NCBI GenBank assembly: GCA_932294295.1
Contig: OW028580.1
Span: 9,143,374 to 9,207,373 of the forward strand
Direction: 5' to 3'
DNA: 64,000 bases
Origin: Alitta virens
Lineage: Eukaryota; Annelida; Polychaeta; Phyllodocida; Nereididae
Under the pieces are notes generated by a model. That model did not search any database. It worked only from the letters and a program-made list of their open reading frames with translations, and had not been told where the DNA came from. Positions 10,133 to 25,350 of the stretch are shown piece by piece (within the stretch, counting starts at the first letter, position 1; each line of letters starts with the position of its first letter). A program made the translations under genes and the position numbers.

Positions 10133-10287
10133 TTGAGTTTGACAATTCTGAAATGTTCGATCATTGAGTTTGACAATTCTGAGATGATCGATCATTGAGT
10201 CTGACTATTCTGAGTTGATCAAACATTCAGTATGACCATTCTGAGATAATCAAACATTGAGTCCAACCATTTTGGTTTGATTGAAAA
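10133..10287 (+). repeat. Five-monomer block ABCG'E', 155 bp (exemplar)
   Basis: A, B, C (ending caaaca), G with gagataatc, and a terminator that starts like H (ttgagtcc) and ends like E (gattgaaaa). It becomes frequent after 18.5 kb (18563, 19400, 20485, 21322, 22841 and others) and is rare before 10 kb (987-1141 is a related form). Confidence 0.9.
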
Positions 10288-12333
10288 TTGAGTTTGACAA
10301 TTCTGAAATGTTCGATCATTGAGTTTGACTATTCTGAGTTGATCAAACATTCAGTATGACCATTCTGAATTAATCAAACATTGAGTCCAACCATTTTGGT
10401 TTGAATGAAAATTGAGTTTGACAATTCTGAAATGTTCGATCATTGAGTTTGACAATTCTGAGATGATCGATCATTGAGTCTGACTATTCTGAGTTGATCA
10501 GACATTCTGTTTGACCAATCTGAGTTAATCAAACATTCAGTCCAACCATTTTGGTTTGATTGAAAATTGAGTTTGACAATTCTGAAATGTTCGATCATTG
10601 AGTTTGACTATTCTGATTCGGTCAAACATTCAGTATGACCATTCTGAGATAATCAAACATTGAGTCCAACCATTTTGGTTTGAATGAAAATTGAGTTTGA
10701 CAATTCTGAAATGTTCGATCATTGAGTTTGACTATTCTGATTCGGTCAAACATTCAGTATGACCATTCTGACATAATCAAACATTGAGTCCAACCATTTT
10801 GGTTTGAATGAAAATTGAGTTTGACAATTCTGAAATGTTCGATCATTGAGTTTGACTATTCTGAGTTGATCAAACATTCAGTATGACCATTCTGAATTAA
10901 TCAAACATTGAGTCCAACCATTTTGGTTTGAAATGAAAATTGTGTTTGACAATTCTGAAATGTTCGATCATTGAGTTTGACAATTCTGAGATGATCGATC
11001 ATTCAGACTGACTATTCTGAGTTGATCAGACATTCTGTTTGACCAATCTGAGTTAATCAAACATTCAGTCCAACCATTTTGGTTAGATTGAAAATTGAGT
11101 TTGACAATTCTGAAATGTTCGATCATTGAGTTTGACTATTCTGATTTGGTCAAACATTCAGTATGACCATTCTGAATTAATCAAACATTGAGTCCAACCA
11201 TTTTGCATTGAATGAAAATTGAGTTTGACAATTCTGAAATGTTCGATCATTGAGTTTGACAATTCTGAAATGTTCGATCATTGAGTTTGACTATTCTGAG
11301 TTGATCAAACATTCAGTATGACCATTCTGAATTAATCAAACATTGAGTCCAACCATTTTGGTTTGAAGGAAAATTGAGTTTGACAATTCTGAAATGTTCG
11401 ATCATTGAGTTTGACAATTCTGAGATGATCGATCATTGAGTCTGACTATTCTGAGTTGATCAGACATTCTGTTTGACCAATCTGAGTTAATCAAACATTC
11501 AGTCCAACCATTTTGGTTTGATTGAAAATTGAGTTTGACAATTCTGAAATGTTCGAATATGAGTTTGACTATTCTGATTCGGTCAAACATTCAGTATGAC
11601 CATTCTGAGATAATCAAACATTGAGTCCAACCATTTTGGTTTGAATGAAAATTGAGTTTGACAATTCTGAAATGTTCGATCATTGAGTTTGACTATTCTG
11701 AGTTGATCAAACATTCAGTATGACCATTCTGAATTAATCAAACATTGAGTCCAACCATTTTGGTTTGAATGAAAATTGAGTTTGACAATTCTGAAATGTT
11801 CGATCATTGAGTTTGACAATTCTGAGATGATCGATCATTGAGACTGACTATTCTGAGTTGATCAGACATTCTGTTTGACCAATCTGAGTTAATCAAACAT
11901 TCAGTCCAACCATTTTGGTTTGATTGAAAATTGAGTTTGACAATTCTGAAATGTTCGATCATTGAGTTTGACTATTCTGATTTGGTCAAACATTTAGTAT
12001 GATCATTCTGAGCTAATCAAACATTGAGTCCAACCATTTTTGTTTGAATGAAAATTCAGTTTGACAATTCTGAAATGTTCGATCATTGAGTTTGACTATT
12101 CTGAGTTGATCAAACATTCAGTATGACCATTCTGAATTAATCAGACATTGAGTCCAACCATTTTGGTTTGAATGAAAATTGAGTTTGACAATTCTGAAAT
12201 GTTCGATCATTGAGTTTGACAATTCTGAGATGATCGATCATTGAGTCTGACTATTCTGAGTTGATCAGACATTCTGTTTGACCAATCTGAGTTAATCAAA
12301 CATTCAGTCCAACCATTTTGGTTTGATTGAAAA

Positions 12334-13137
12334 TTGAGTTTGACAATTCTGAAATGTTCGAATATGAGTTTGACTATTCTGATTTGGTCAAACATTCAGT
12401 ATGACCATTCTGAGATAATCAAACATTGAGTCCAACCATTTTGGTTTGAATGAAAATTGAGTTTGACAATTCTGAAATGTTCGATCATTGAGTTTGACTA
12501 TTCTGAGTTGATCAAACATTCAGTATGACCATTCTGAATTAATCAAACATTGAGTCCAACCATTTTGGTTTGAATGAAAATTGAGTTTGACAATTCTGAA
12601 ATGTTCGATCATTGAGTTTGACAATTCTGAGATGATCGATCATTGAGACTGACTATTCTGAGTTGATCAGACATTCTGTTTGACCAATCTGAGTTAATCA
12701 AACATTCAGTCCAACCATTTTGGTTTGATTGAAAATTGAGTTTGACAATTCTGAAATGTTCGAATATGAGTTTGACTATTCTGATTCGGTCAAACATTCA
12801 GTATGACCATTCTGAGATAATCAAACATTGAGTCCAACCATTTTGGTTTGAATGAAAATTGAGTTTGACAATTCTGAAATGTTCGATCATTGAGTTTGAC
12901 TATTCTGAGTTGATCAAACATTCAGTATGACCATTCTGAATTAATCAAACATTGAGTCCAACCATTTTGGTTTGAATGAAAATTGAGTTTGACAATTCTG
13001 AAATGTTCGATCATTGAGTTTGACAATTCTGAGATGATCGATCATTGAGACTGACTATTCTGAGTTGATCAGACATTCTGTTTGACCAATCTGAGTTAAT
13101 CAAACATTCAGTCCAACCATTTTGGTTTGATTGAAAA
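12334..13137 (+). repeat. 402-bp (13-monomer) tandem duplication
   Basis: The string of 1-bp-short AFGH (123 bp), AC'GH (124 bp) and ABCDE with gagactgac (155 bp) occurs at 12334-12735 and again at 12736-13137. The copies differ in F (atttggtc in the first, attcggtc in the second). Each is followed by a different block, so the copying involved this three-block string. Confidence 0.88.
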
Positions 13138-16100
13138 TTGAGTTTGACAATTCTGAAATGTTCGATCATTGAGTTTGACTATTCTGATTTGGTCAAACAT
13201 TTAGTATGATCATTCTGAGCTAATCAAACATTGAGTCCAACCATTTTTGTTTGAATGAAAATTCAGTTTGACAATTCTGAAATGTTCGATCATTGAGTTT
13301 GACTATTCTGAGTTGATCAAACATTCAGTATGACCATTCTGAATTAATCAAACATTTAGTCCAACCATTTTGGTTTGAATGAAAATTGAGTTTGACAATT
13401 CTGAAATGTTTGATCATTGAGTCTGACTATTCTGAGTTGATCAGACATTCTGTTTGACCAATCTGAGTTAATCAAACATTCAGTCCAACCGTTTTGCATT
13501 GAATGAAAATTGACTTTGACAATTCTGAAATGTTTGATCATTGAGTTTGACAATTCTGAGATGATCGATCATTGAGACTGACTATTCTGAGTTGATCAGA
13601 CATTCTGTTTGACCAATCTGAGTTAATTAAACATTCAGTCCAACCATTTTGGTTTGATTGAAAATTCAGTTTGACAATTCTGAAATGTTCGATCATTGAG
13701 TTTGACAATTCTGAAATGTTCGATCATTGAGTTTGACTATTCTGATTCGGTCAAACATTTAGTATGACCATTCTGAGCTAATCAAACATTGAGTCCAACC
13801 ATTTTTGTTTGAATGAAAATTCAGTTTGACAATTCTGAAATGTTCGATCATTGAGTTTGACTATTCTGAGTTGATCAAACATTCAGTATGACCATTCTGA
13901 ATTAATCAAACATTTAGTCCACCCATTTTGGTTTGAATGAAAATTGAGTTTGACAATTCTGAAATGTTCGATCATTGAGTTTGACAATTCTGAGATGATC
14001 GATCATTGAGTCTGACTATTCTGAGTTGATCAGACATTCTGTTTGACCAATCTGAGTTAATCAAACATTCAGTAGAACCATTTTGGTTTGATTGAAAATT
14101 GAGTTTGACAATTCTGAAATGTTCGATCATTGAGTTTGACTATTCTGATTCGGTCAAACATTCAGTATGACCATTCTGACATAATCAAACATTGAGTCCA
14201 ACCATTTTGGTTTGAATGAAAATTGAGTTTGACAATTCTGAAATGTTCGATCATTGAGTTTGACTATTCTGAGTTGATCAAACATTCAGTATGACCATTC
14301 TGAATTAATCAAACATTGAGTCCAACCATTTTGGTTTGAAATGAAAATTGAGTTTGACAATTCTGAAATGTTCGATCATTGAGTTTGACAATTCTGAGAT
14401 GATCGATCATTGAGACTGACTATTCTGAGTTGATCAGACATTCTGTTTGACCAATCTGAGTTAATCAAACATTCAGTCCAACCATTTTGGTTTGATTGAA
14501 AATTGAGTTTGACAATTCTGAAATGTTCGATCATTGAGTTTGACTATTCTGATTTGGTCAAACATTCAGTATGACCATTCTGAATTATTCAAACATTGAG
14601 TCCAACCATTTTGCATTGAATGAAAATTGAGTTTGACAATTCTGAAATGTTCGATCATTGAGTTTGACAATTCTGAAATGTTCGATCATTGAGTTTGACT
14701 ATTCTGAGTTGATCAAACATTCAGTATGACCATTCTGAATTAATCAGACATTGAGTCCAACCATTTTGGTTTGAATGAAAATTGAGTTTGACAATTCTGA
14801 AATGTTCGATCATTGAGTTTGACAATTCTGAGATGATCGATCATTGAGTCTGACTATTCTGAGTTGATCAGACATTCTGTTTGACCAATCTGAGTTAATC
14901 AAACATTCAGTCCAACCATTTTGGTTTGATTGAAAATTGAGTTTGACAATTCTGAAATGTTCGAATATGAGTTTGACTATTCTGATTCGGTCAAACATTC
15001 AGTATGACCATTCTGAGATAATCAAACATTGAGTCCAACCATTTTGGTTTGAATGAAAATTGAGTTTGACAATTCTGAAATGTTCGATCATTGAGTTTGA
15101 CTATTCTGAGTTGATCAAACATTCAGTATGACCATTCTGAATTAATCAAACATTGAGTCCAACCATTTTGGTTTGAATGAAAATTGAGTTTGACAATTCT
15201 GAAATGTTCGATCATTGAGTTTGACAATTCTGAGATGATCGATCATTGAGACTGACTATTCTGAGTTGATCAGACATTCTGTTTGACCAATCTGAGTTAA
15301 TCAAACATTCAGTCCAACCGTTTTGCATTGAATGAAAATTGAGTTTGACAATTCTGAAATGTTCGATCATTGAGTTTGACAATTCTGAGATGATCGATCA
15401 TTGAGACTGACTATTCTGAGTTGATCAGACATTCTGTTTGACCAATCTGAGTTAATCAAAAATTCAGTCCAACCATTTTGGTTTGATTGAAAATTGAGTT
15501 TGACAATTCTGAAATGTTCGATCATTGAGTTTGACTATTCTGAAATGTTCGATCATTGAGTTTGACTATTCTGATTTGGTCAAACATTTAGTATGACCAT
15601 TCTGAGCTAATCAAACATTGAGTCCAACCATTTTTGTTTGAATGAAAATTCAGTTTGACAATTCTGAAATGTTCGATCATTGAGTTTGACTATTCTGAGT
15701 TGATCAAACATTCAGTATGACCATTCTGAATTAATCAAACATTGAGTCCAACCATTTTGGTTTGAATGAAAATTGAGTTTGACAATTCTGAAATGTTCGA
15801 TCATTGAGTTTGACAATTCTGAGATGATCGATCATTGAGTCTGACTCTTCTGAGTTGATCAGACATTCTGTTTGACCAATCTGAGTTAATCAAACATTCA
15901 GTCCAACCATTTTGGTTTGATTGAAAATTGAGTTTGACAATTCTGAAATGTTCGATCATTGAGTTTGACTATTCTGATTTGGTCAAACATTCAGTATGAC
16001 CATTCTGAATTAATCAAACATTGAGTCCAACCATTTTGGTTTGAATGAAAATTGAGTTTGACAATTCTGAAATGTTCGATCATTGAGTTTGACAATTCTG

Positions 16101-18438
16101 AAATGTTCGATCATTGAGTTTGACTATTCTGATTTGGTCAAACATTTAGTATGACCATTCTGAGCTAATCAAACATTGAGTCCAACCATTTTGGTTTGAA
16201 TGAAAATTGAGTTTGACAATTCTGAAATGTTCGATCATTGAGTTTGACAATTCTGAGATGATCGATCATTGAGTCTGACTATTCTGAGTTGATCAGACAT
16301 TCAGTTTGACCAATCTGAGTTAATCAAACATTCAGTCCAACCATTTTGGTTGGATTGAAAATTGAGTTTGACAATTCTGAAATGTTCGATCATTGTGTTT
16401 GACTATTCTGATTCGGTCAAACATTCAGTATGACCATTCTGACATAATCAAACATTGAGTCCAACCATTTTGGTTTGAATGAAAATTGAGTTTGACAATT
16501 CTGAAATGTTCGATCATTGAGTTTGACTATTCTGAGTTGATCAAACATTCAGTATGACCATTCTGAATTAATCAAACATTGAGTCCAACCATTTTGGTTT
16601 GAAATGAAAATTGAGTTTGACAATTCTGAAATGTTCGATCATTGAGTTTGACAATTCTGAGATGATCGATCATTGAGACTGACTATTCTGAGTTGATCAG
16701 ACATTCTGTTTGACCAATCTGAGTTAATCAAACATTCAGTCCAACCATTTTGGTTTGATTGAAAATTGAGTTTGACAATTCTGAAATGTTCGATCATTGA
16801 GTTTGACTATTCTGATTTGGTCAAACATTCAGTATGACCATTCTGAATTAATCAAACATTGAGTCCAACCATTTTGCATTGAATGAAAATTGAGTTTGAC
16901 AATTCTGAAATGTTCGATCATTGAGTTTGACAATTCTGAAATGTTCGATCATTGAGTTTGACTATTCTGAGTTGATCAAACATTCAGTATGACCATTCTG
17001 AATTAATCAAACATTGAGTCCAACCATTTTGGTTTGAATGAAAATTGATTTTGACAATTCTGAAATGTTCGATCATTGAGTTTGACAATTCTGAGATGAT
17101 CGATCATTGAGTCTGACTATTCTGAGTTGATCAGACATTCTGTTTGACCAATCTGAGTTAATCAAACATTCAGTCCAACCATTTTGGTTTGATTGAAAAT
17201 TGAGTTTGACAATTCTGAAATGTTCGAATATGAGTTTGACTATTCTGATTCGGTCAAACATTCAGTATGACCATTCTGAGATAATCAAACATTGAGTCCA
17301 ACCATTTTGGTTTGAATGAAAATTGAGTTTGACAATTCTGAAATGTTCGATCATTGAGTTTGACTATTCTGAGTTGATCAAACATTCAGTATGACCATTC
17401 TGAATTAATCAAACATTGAGTCCAACCATTTTGGTTTGAATGAAAATTGAGTTTGACAATTCTGAAATGTTCGATCATTGAGTTTGACAATTCTGAGATG
17501 ATCGATCATTGAGACTGACTATTCTGAGTTGATCAGACATTCTGTTTGACCAATCTGAGTTAATCAAACATTCAGTCCAACCATTTTGGTTTGATTGAAA
17601 ATTGAGTTTGACAATTCTGAAATGTTCGATCATTGAGTTTGACTATTCTGATTTGGTCAAACATTCAGTATGACCATTCTGAATTAATCAAACATTGAGT
17701 CCAACCATTTTGCATTGAATGAAAATTGAGTTTGACAATTCTGAAATGTTCGATCATTGAGTTTGACAATTCTGAAATGTTCGATCATTGAGTTTGACTA
17801 TTCTGATTTGGTCAAACATTTAGTATGACCATTCTGAGCTAATCAAACATTGAGTCCAACCATTTTTGTTTGAATGAAAATTCAGTTTGACAATTCTGAA
17901 ATGTTCGATCATTGAGTTTGACTATTCTGAGTTGATCAAACATTCAGTATGACCATTCTGAGCTAATCAAACATTGAGTCCAACCATTTTGGTTTGAATG
18001 AAAATTGAGTTTGACAATTCTGAAATGTTCGATCATTGAGTTTGACAATTCTGAGATGATCGATCATTGAGTCTGACTATTCTGAGTTGATCAGACATTC
18101 TGTTTGACCAATCTGAGTTAATCAAACATTCAGTCCAACCATTTTGGTTTGATTGAAAATTGAGTTTGACAATTCTGAAATGTTCGATCATTGAGTTTGA
18201 CTATTCTGATTTGGTCAAACATTCAGTATGACCATTCTGAATTAATCAAACATTGAGTCCAACCATTTTGGTTTGAATGAAAATTGAGTTTGACAATTCT
18301 GAAATGTTCGATCATTGAGTTTGACAATTCTGAAATGTTCGATCATTGAGTTTGACTATTCTGATTTGGTCAAACATTTAGTATGACCATTCTGAGCTAA
18401 TCAAACATTGAGTCCAACCATTTTGGTTTGAATGAAAA

Positions 18439-19275
18439 TTGAGTTTGACAATTCTGAAATGTTCGATCATTGAGTTTGACTATTCTGAGTTGATCAAACA
18501 TTCTGTATGACCATTCTGAATTAATCAAACATTGAGTCCAACCATTTTGGTTTGAATGAAAATTGAGTTTGACAATTCTGAAATGTTCGATCATTGAGTT
18601 TGACAATTCTGAGATGATCGATCATTGAGTCTGACTATTCTGAGTTGATCAAACATTCAGTATGACCATTCTGAGATAATCAAACATTGAGTCCAACCAT
18701 TTTGGTTTGATTGAAAATTGAGTTTGACAATTCTGAAATGTTCGATCATTGAGTTTGACTATTCTGAGTTGATCAAACATTTAGTATGACCATTCTGAAT
18801 TAATCAAACATTGAGTCCAACCATTTTGGCTTGAATGAAAATTGAGTTTGACAATTCTGAAATGTTCGATCATTGAGTTTGACAATTCTGAGATGATCGA
18901 TCATTGAGACTGACTATTCTGAGTTGATCAGACATTCTGTTTGACCAATCTGAGTTAATCAAACATTCAGTCCAACCATTTTGGTTTGATTGAAAATTGA
19001 GTTTGACAATTCTGAAATGTTCGATCATTGAGTTTGACTATTCTGATTTGGTCAAACATTCAGTATGACCATTCTGAATTAATCAAACATTGAGTCCAAC
19101 CATTTTGGTTTGAATGAAAATTGAGTTTGACAATTCTGAAATGTTCGATCATTGAGTTTGACAATTCTGAAATGTTCGATCATTGAGTTTGACTATTCTG
19201 ATTTGGTCAAACATTTAGTATGACCATTCTGAGCTAATCAAACATTGAGTCCAACCATTTTGGTTTGAATGAAAA
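18439..19275 (+). repeat. 837-bp higher-order repeat (27 monomers)
   Basis: Six blocks, AC'GH (G with ctgtatgacc), ABCG'E', AC'GH, ABCDE, AFGH and AAFG''H, i.e. 4-5-4-5-4-5 monomers. The next unit starts at 19276 with the same ctgtatgacc G and repeats the first blocks. The alternating 4-5 pattern is the commonest order in the second quarter of the window. Confidence 0.9.
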
Positions 19276-21321
19276 TTGAGTTTGACAATTCTGAAATGTT
19301 CGATCATTGAGTTTGACTATTCTGAGTTGATCAAACATTCTGTATGACCATTCTGAATTAATCAAACATTGAGTCCAACCATTTTGGTTTGAATGAAAAT
19401 TGAGTTTGACAATTCTGAAATGTTCGATCATTGAGTTTGACAATTCTGAGATGATCGATCATTGAGTCTGACTATTCTGAGTTGATCAAACATTCAGTAT
19501 GACCATTCTGAGATAATCAAACATTGAGTCCAACCATTTTGGTTTGATTGAAAATTGAGTTTGACAATTCTGAAATGTTCGATCATTGAGTTTGACTATT
19601 CTGAGTTGATCAAACATTCAGTATGACCATTCTGAATTAATCAAACATTGAGTCCAACCATTTTGGTTTGAATGAAAATTGAGTTTGACAATTCTGAAAT
19701 GTTCGATCATTGAGTTTGACAATTCTGAGATGATCGATCATTGAGTCTGACTATTCTGAGTTGATCAGACATTCTGTTTGACCAATCTGAGTTAATCAAA
19801 CATTCAGTCCAACCATTTTGGTTTGATTGAAAATTGAGTTTGACAATTCTGAAATGTTCGATCATTGAGTTTGACTATTCTGATTCGGTCAAACATTCAG
19901 TATGACCATTCTGAGACAATCAAACATTGAGTCCAACCATTTTGGTTTGAATGAAAATTGAGTTTGACAATTCTGAAATGTTCGATCATTGAGTTTGACT
20001 ATTCTGAGTTGATCAAACATTCAGTATGACCATTCTGAATTAATCAAACATTGAGTCCAACCATTTTGGTTTGAATGAAAATTGAGTTTGACATTTCTGA
20101 AATGTTCGATCATTGAGTTTGACTATTCTGATTTGGTCAAACATTCAGTATGACCATTCTGAATTAATCAAACATTGAGTCCAACCATTTTGCATTGAAT
20201 GAAAATTGAGTTTGACAATTCTGAAATGTTCGATCATTGAGTTTGACAATTCTGAAATGTTCGATCATTGAGTTTGACTATTCTGATTTGGTCAAACATT
20301 TAGTATGACCATTCTGAGCTAATCAAACATTGAGTCCAACCATTTTTGTTTGAATGAAAATTCAGTTTGACAATTCTGAAATGTTCGATCATTGAGTTTG
20401 ACTATTCTGAGTTGATCAAACATTCAGTATGACCATTCTGAATTAATCAAACATTGAGTCCAACCATTTTGGTTTGAATGAAAATTGAGTTTGACAATTC
20501 TGAAATGTTCGATCATTGAGTTTGACAATTCTGAGATGATCGATCATTGAGTCTGACTATTCTGAGTTGATCAAACATTCAGTATGACCATTCTGAGATA
20601 ATCAAACATTGAGTCCAACCATTTTGGTTTGATTGAAAATTGAGTTTGACAATTCTGAAATGTTCGATCATTGAGTTTGACTATTCTGAGTTGATCAAAC
20701 ATTCAGTATGACCATTCTGAATTAATCAAACATTGAGTCCAACCATTTTGGTTTGAATGAAAATTGAGTTTGACAATTCTGAAATGTTCGATCATTGAGT
20801 TTGACAATTCTGAAATGATCGATCATTGAGTCTGACTATTCTGAGTTGATCAGACATTCTGTTTGACCAATCTGAGTTAATCAAACATTCAGTCCAACCA
20901 TTTTGGTTTGATTGAAAATTGAGTTTGACAATTCTGAAATGTTCGATCATTGAGTTTGACTATTCTGATTTGGTCAAACATTCAGTATGACCATTCTGAA
21001 TTAATCAAACATTGAGTCCAACCATTTTGCATTGAATGAAAATTGAGTTTGACAATTCTGAAATGTTCGATCATTGAGTTTGACAATTCTGAAATGTTCG
21101 ATCATTGAGTTTGACTATTCTGATTTGGTCAAACATGTAGTATGACCATTCTGAGCTAATCAAACATTGAGTCCAACCATTTTTGTTTGAATGAAAATTC
21201 AGTTTGACAATTCTGAAATGTTCGATCATTGAGTTTGACTATTCTGAGTTGATCAAACATTCAGTATGACCATTCTGAATTAATCAAACATTGAGTCCAA
21301 CCATTTTGGTTTGAATGAAAA

Positions 21322-21960
21322 TTGAGTTTGACAATTCTGAAATGTTCGATCATTGAGTTTGACAATTCTGAGATGATCGATCATTGAGTCTGACTATTCT
21401 GAGTTGATCAAACATTCAGTATGACCATTCTGAGATAATCAAACATTGAGTCCAACCATTTTGGTTTGAGTGAAAATTGAGTTTTACAATTCTGAAATGT
21501 TCGATCATTGAGTTTGACTATTCTGAGTTGATCAAACATTCAGTATGACCATTCTGAATTAATCAAACATTGAGTCCAACCATTTTGGTTTGAATGAAAA
21601 TTGAGTTTGACAATTCTGAAATGTTCGATCATTGAGTTTGACAATTCTGAGATGATCGATCATTGAGTCTGACTATTCTGAGTTGATCAGACATTCTGTT
21701 TGACCAATCTGAGTTAATCAAACATTCAGTCCAACCATTTTGGTTTGATTGAAAATTGAGTTTGACAATTCTGAAATGTTCGATCATTGAGTTTGACTAT
21801 TCTGATTCGGTCAATCATTCAGTATGACCATTCTGAGATAATCAAACATTGAGTCCAACCATTTTGGTTAGAATGAAAATTGAGTTTGACAATTCTGAAA
21901 TGTTCGATCATTGAGTTTGACAATTCTGAGATGATCGATCATTGAGTCTGACTATTCTGA
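21322..21960 (+). repeat. Tagged segment duplicated 4,029 bp downstream
   Basis: ABCG'E'(gagtg), A(gttttac)C'GH, ABCDE and AF(cggtcaatca)G'H(ggttagaatg) recur in the same order at 25351-25989. The spacing is 130 monomers less the 1-bp loss near 23017. Shared rare variants make independent origin unlikely. The first copy ends in a C/G hybrid at 21942-21972. Confidence 0.85.
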
Positions 21961-24900
21961 ATTAATCAAACATTGAGTCCAACCATTTTGGTTTGAATGA
22001 AAATTGAGTTTGTCAATTCTGAAATGTTCGATCATTGAGTTTGACAATTCTGAGATGATCGATCATTGAGACTGACTATTCTGAGTTGATCAGACATTCT
22101 GTTTGACCAATCTGAGTTAATCAAACATTCAGTCCAACCATTTTGGTTTGATTGAAAATTGAGTTTGACAATTCTGAAATGTTCGATCATTGAGTTTGAC
22201 TATTCTGATTTGGTCAAACATTCAGTATGACCATTCTGAATTAATCAAACATTGAGTACAACCATTTTGCATTGAATGAAAATTGAGTTTGACAATTCTG
22301 AAATGTTCGATCATTGAGTTTGACAATTCTGAAATGATCGATCATTGAGTCTGACTATTCTGAGTTGATCAGACATTCTGTTTGACCAATCTGAGTTAAT
22401 CAAACATTCAGTCCAACCATTTTGGTTTGATTGAAAATTGAGTTTGACAATTCTGAAATGTTCGATCATTGAGTTTGACTATTCTGATTTGGTCAAACAT
22501 TCAGTATGACCATTCTGAATTAATCAAACATTGAGTCCAACCATTTTGCATTGAATGAAAATTGAGTTTGACAATTCTGAAATGTTCGATCATTGAGTTT
22601 GACAATTCTGAAATGTTCGATCATTGAGTTTGACTATTCTGATTTGGTCAAACATGTAGTATGACCATTCTGAGCTAATCAAACATTGAGTCCAACCATT
22701 TTTGTTTGAATGAAAATTCAGTTTGACAATTCTGAAATGTTCGATCATTGAGTTTGACTATTCTGAGTTGATCAAACATTCAGTATGACCATTCTGAATT
22801 AATCAAACATTGAGTCCAACCATTTTGGTTTGAATGAAAATTGAGTTTGACAATTCTGAAATGTTCGATCATTGAGTTTGACAATTCTGAGATGATCGAT
22901 CATTGAGTCTGACTATTCTGAGTTGATCAAACATTCAGTATGACCATTCTGAGATAATCATACATTGAGTCCAACCATTTTGGTCTGATTGAAAATTGAA
23001 TTTGACAATTCTGAAATGTTCACCATTGAGTTTGACTATTCTGAGTTGATCAAACATTCAGTATGACCATTCTGAATTAATCAAACATTGAGTCCAACCA
23101 TTTTGGTTTGAATGAAAATTGAGTTTGACAATTCTGAAATGTTCGATCATTGAGTTTGACAATTCTGAAATGATTGATCATTGAGTCTGACTATTCTGAG
23201 TTGATCAGACATTCTGTTTGACCAATCTGAGTTAATCAAACATTCAGTCCAACCATTTTGGTTTGATTGAAAATTGAGTTTGACAATTCTGAAATGTTCG
23301 ATCATTGAGTTTGACTATTCTGATTTGGTCAAACATTCAGTATGACCATTCTGAATTAATCAAACATTGAGTCCAACCATTTTGGTTTGAATGAAAATTG
23401 AGTTTGACAATTCTGAAATGTTCGATCATTGAGTTTGACAATTCTGAAATGTTCGATCATTGAGTTTGACTATTCTGATTTGGTCAAACATTTAGTATGA
23501 CCATTCTGAGCTAATCAAACATTGAGTCCAACCATTTTGGTTTGAATGAAAATTGAGTTTGACAATTCTGAAATGTTCGATCATTGAGTTTGACTATTCT
23601 GAGTTGATCAAACATTCAGTATGACCATTCTGAATTAATCAAACATTGAGTCCAACCATTTTGGTTTGAATGAAAATTGAGTTTGACAATTCTGAAATGT
23701 TCGATCATTGAGTTTGACAATTCTGAGATGATCGATCATTGAGTCTGACTATTCTGAGTTGATCAAACATTCAGTATGACCATTCTGAGATAATCAAACA
23801 TTGAGTCCAACCATTTTGGTTTGAGTGAAAATTGAGTTTTACAATTCTGAAATGTTCGATCATTGAGTTTGACTATTCTGAGTTGATCAAACATTCAGTA
23901 TGACCATTCTGAATTAATCAAACATTGAGTCCAACCATTTTGGTTTGAATGAAAATTGAGTTTGACAATTCTGAAATGTTCGATCATTGAGTTTGACAAT
24001 TCTGAGATGATCGATCATTGAGTCTGACTATTCTGAGTTGATCAGACATTCTGTTTGACCAATCTGAGTTAATCAAACATTCAGTCCAACCATTTTGGTT
24101 TGATTGAAAATTGAGTTTGACAATTCTGAAATGTTCGATCATTGAGTTTGACTATTCTGATTCGGTCAAACATTCAGTATGACCATTCTGAGATAATCAA
24201 ACATTGAGTCCAATCATTTTGGTTTGAATGAAAATTGAGTTTGACAATTCTGAAATGTTCGATCATTGAGTTTGACTATTCTGAGTTGATCAAACATTCA
24301 GTATGACCATTCTGAATTAATCAAACATTGAGTCCAACCATTTTGGTTTGAATGAAAATTGAGTTTGTCAATTCTGAAATTTTCGATCATTGAGTTTGAC
24401 AATTCTGAGATGATCGATCATTGAGACTGACTATTCTGAGTTGATCAGACATTCTGTTTGACCAATCTGAGTTAATCAAACATTCAGTCCAACCATTTTG
24501 GTTTGATTGAAAATTGAGTTTGACAATTCTGAAATGTTCGATCATTGAGTTTGACAATTCTGAAATGTTCAATCATTGAGTTTGACTATTCTGATTTGGT
24601 CAAACATTTAGTATGACCATTCTGAGCTAATCAAACATTGAGTCCAACCATTTTGGTTTGAATGAAAATTGAGTTTGACAATTCTGAAATGTTCGATCAT
24701 TGAGTTTGACTATTCTGAGTTGATCAAACATTCTGTATGACCATTCTGAATTAATCAAACATTGAGTCCAACCATTTTGGTTTGAATGAAAATTGAGTTT
24801 GACAATTCTGAAATGTTCGATCATTGAGTTTGACAATTCTGAGATGATCGATCATTGAGTCTGACTATTCTGAGTTGATCAAACATTCAGTATGACCATT

Positions 24901-25350
24901 CTGAGATAATCAAACATTGAGTCCAACCATTTTGGTTTGATTGAAAATTGAGTTTGACAATTCTGAAATGTTCGATCATTGAGTTTGACTATTCTGAGTT
25001 GATCAAACATTCAGTATGACCATTCTGAATTAATCAAACATTGAGTCCAACCATTTTGGTTTGAATGAAAATTGAGTTTGACAATTCTGAAATGTTCGAT
25101 CATTGAGTTTGACAATTCTGAGATGATCGATCATTGAGTCTGACTATTCTGAGTTGATCAGACATTCTGTTTGACCAATCTGAGTTAATCAAACATTCAG
25201 TCCAACCATTTTGGTGTGATTGAAAATTGAGTTTGACAATTCTGAAATGTTCGATCATTGAGTTTGACTATTCTGATTCGGTCAAACATTCAGTATGACC
25301 ATTCTGAGATAATCAAACATTGAGTCCAACCATTTTGGTTTGAATGAAAA

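Larger units (their letters stand above)
8893..18438 (+). repeat. Mosaic of zone-1 blocks
   Basis: This is a continuous 4/5-monomer block array with recurring strings such as AFGH(cattg), AAC'GH, ABCDE, 1-bp-short AFGH, AC'GH and ABCDE(gagact) at 11095, 14503 and 16766. The 1-bp-short A occurs at 11529, 12334, 12736, 14937 and 17200. The 1-bp-long H ends the blocks at 10815, 14223 and 16486. The pair 12334/12736 shows a local 402-bp (13-monomer) duplication. Hybrids lie at 13479-13509, 15308-15338 and 15525-15555. No gene is seen. Confidence 0.9.
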
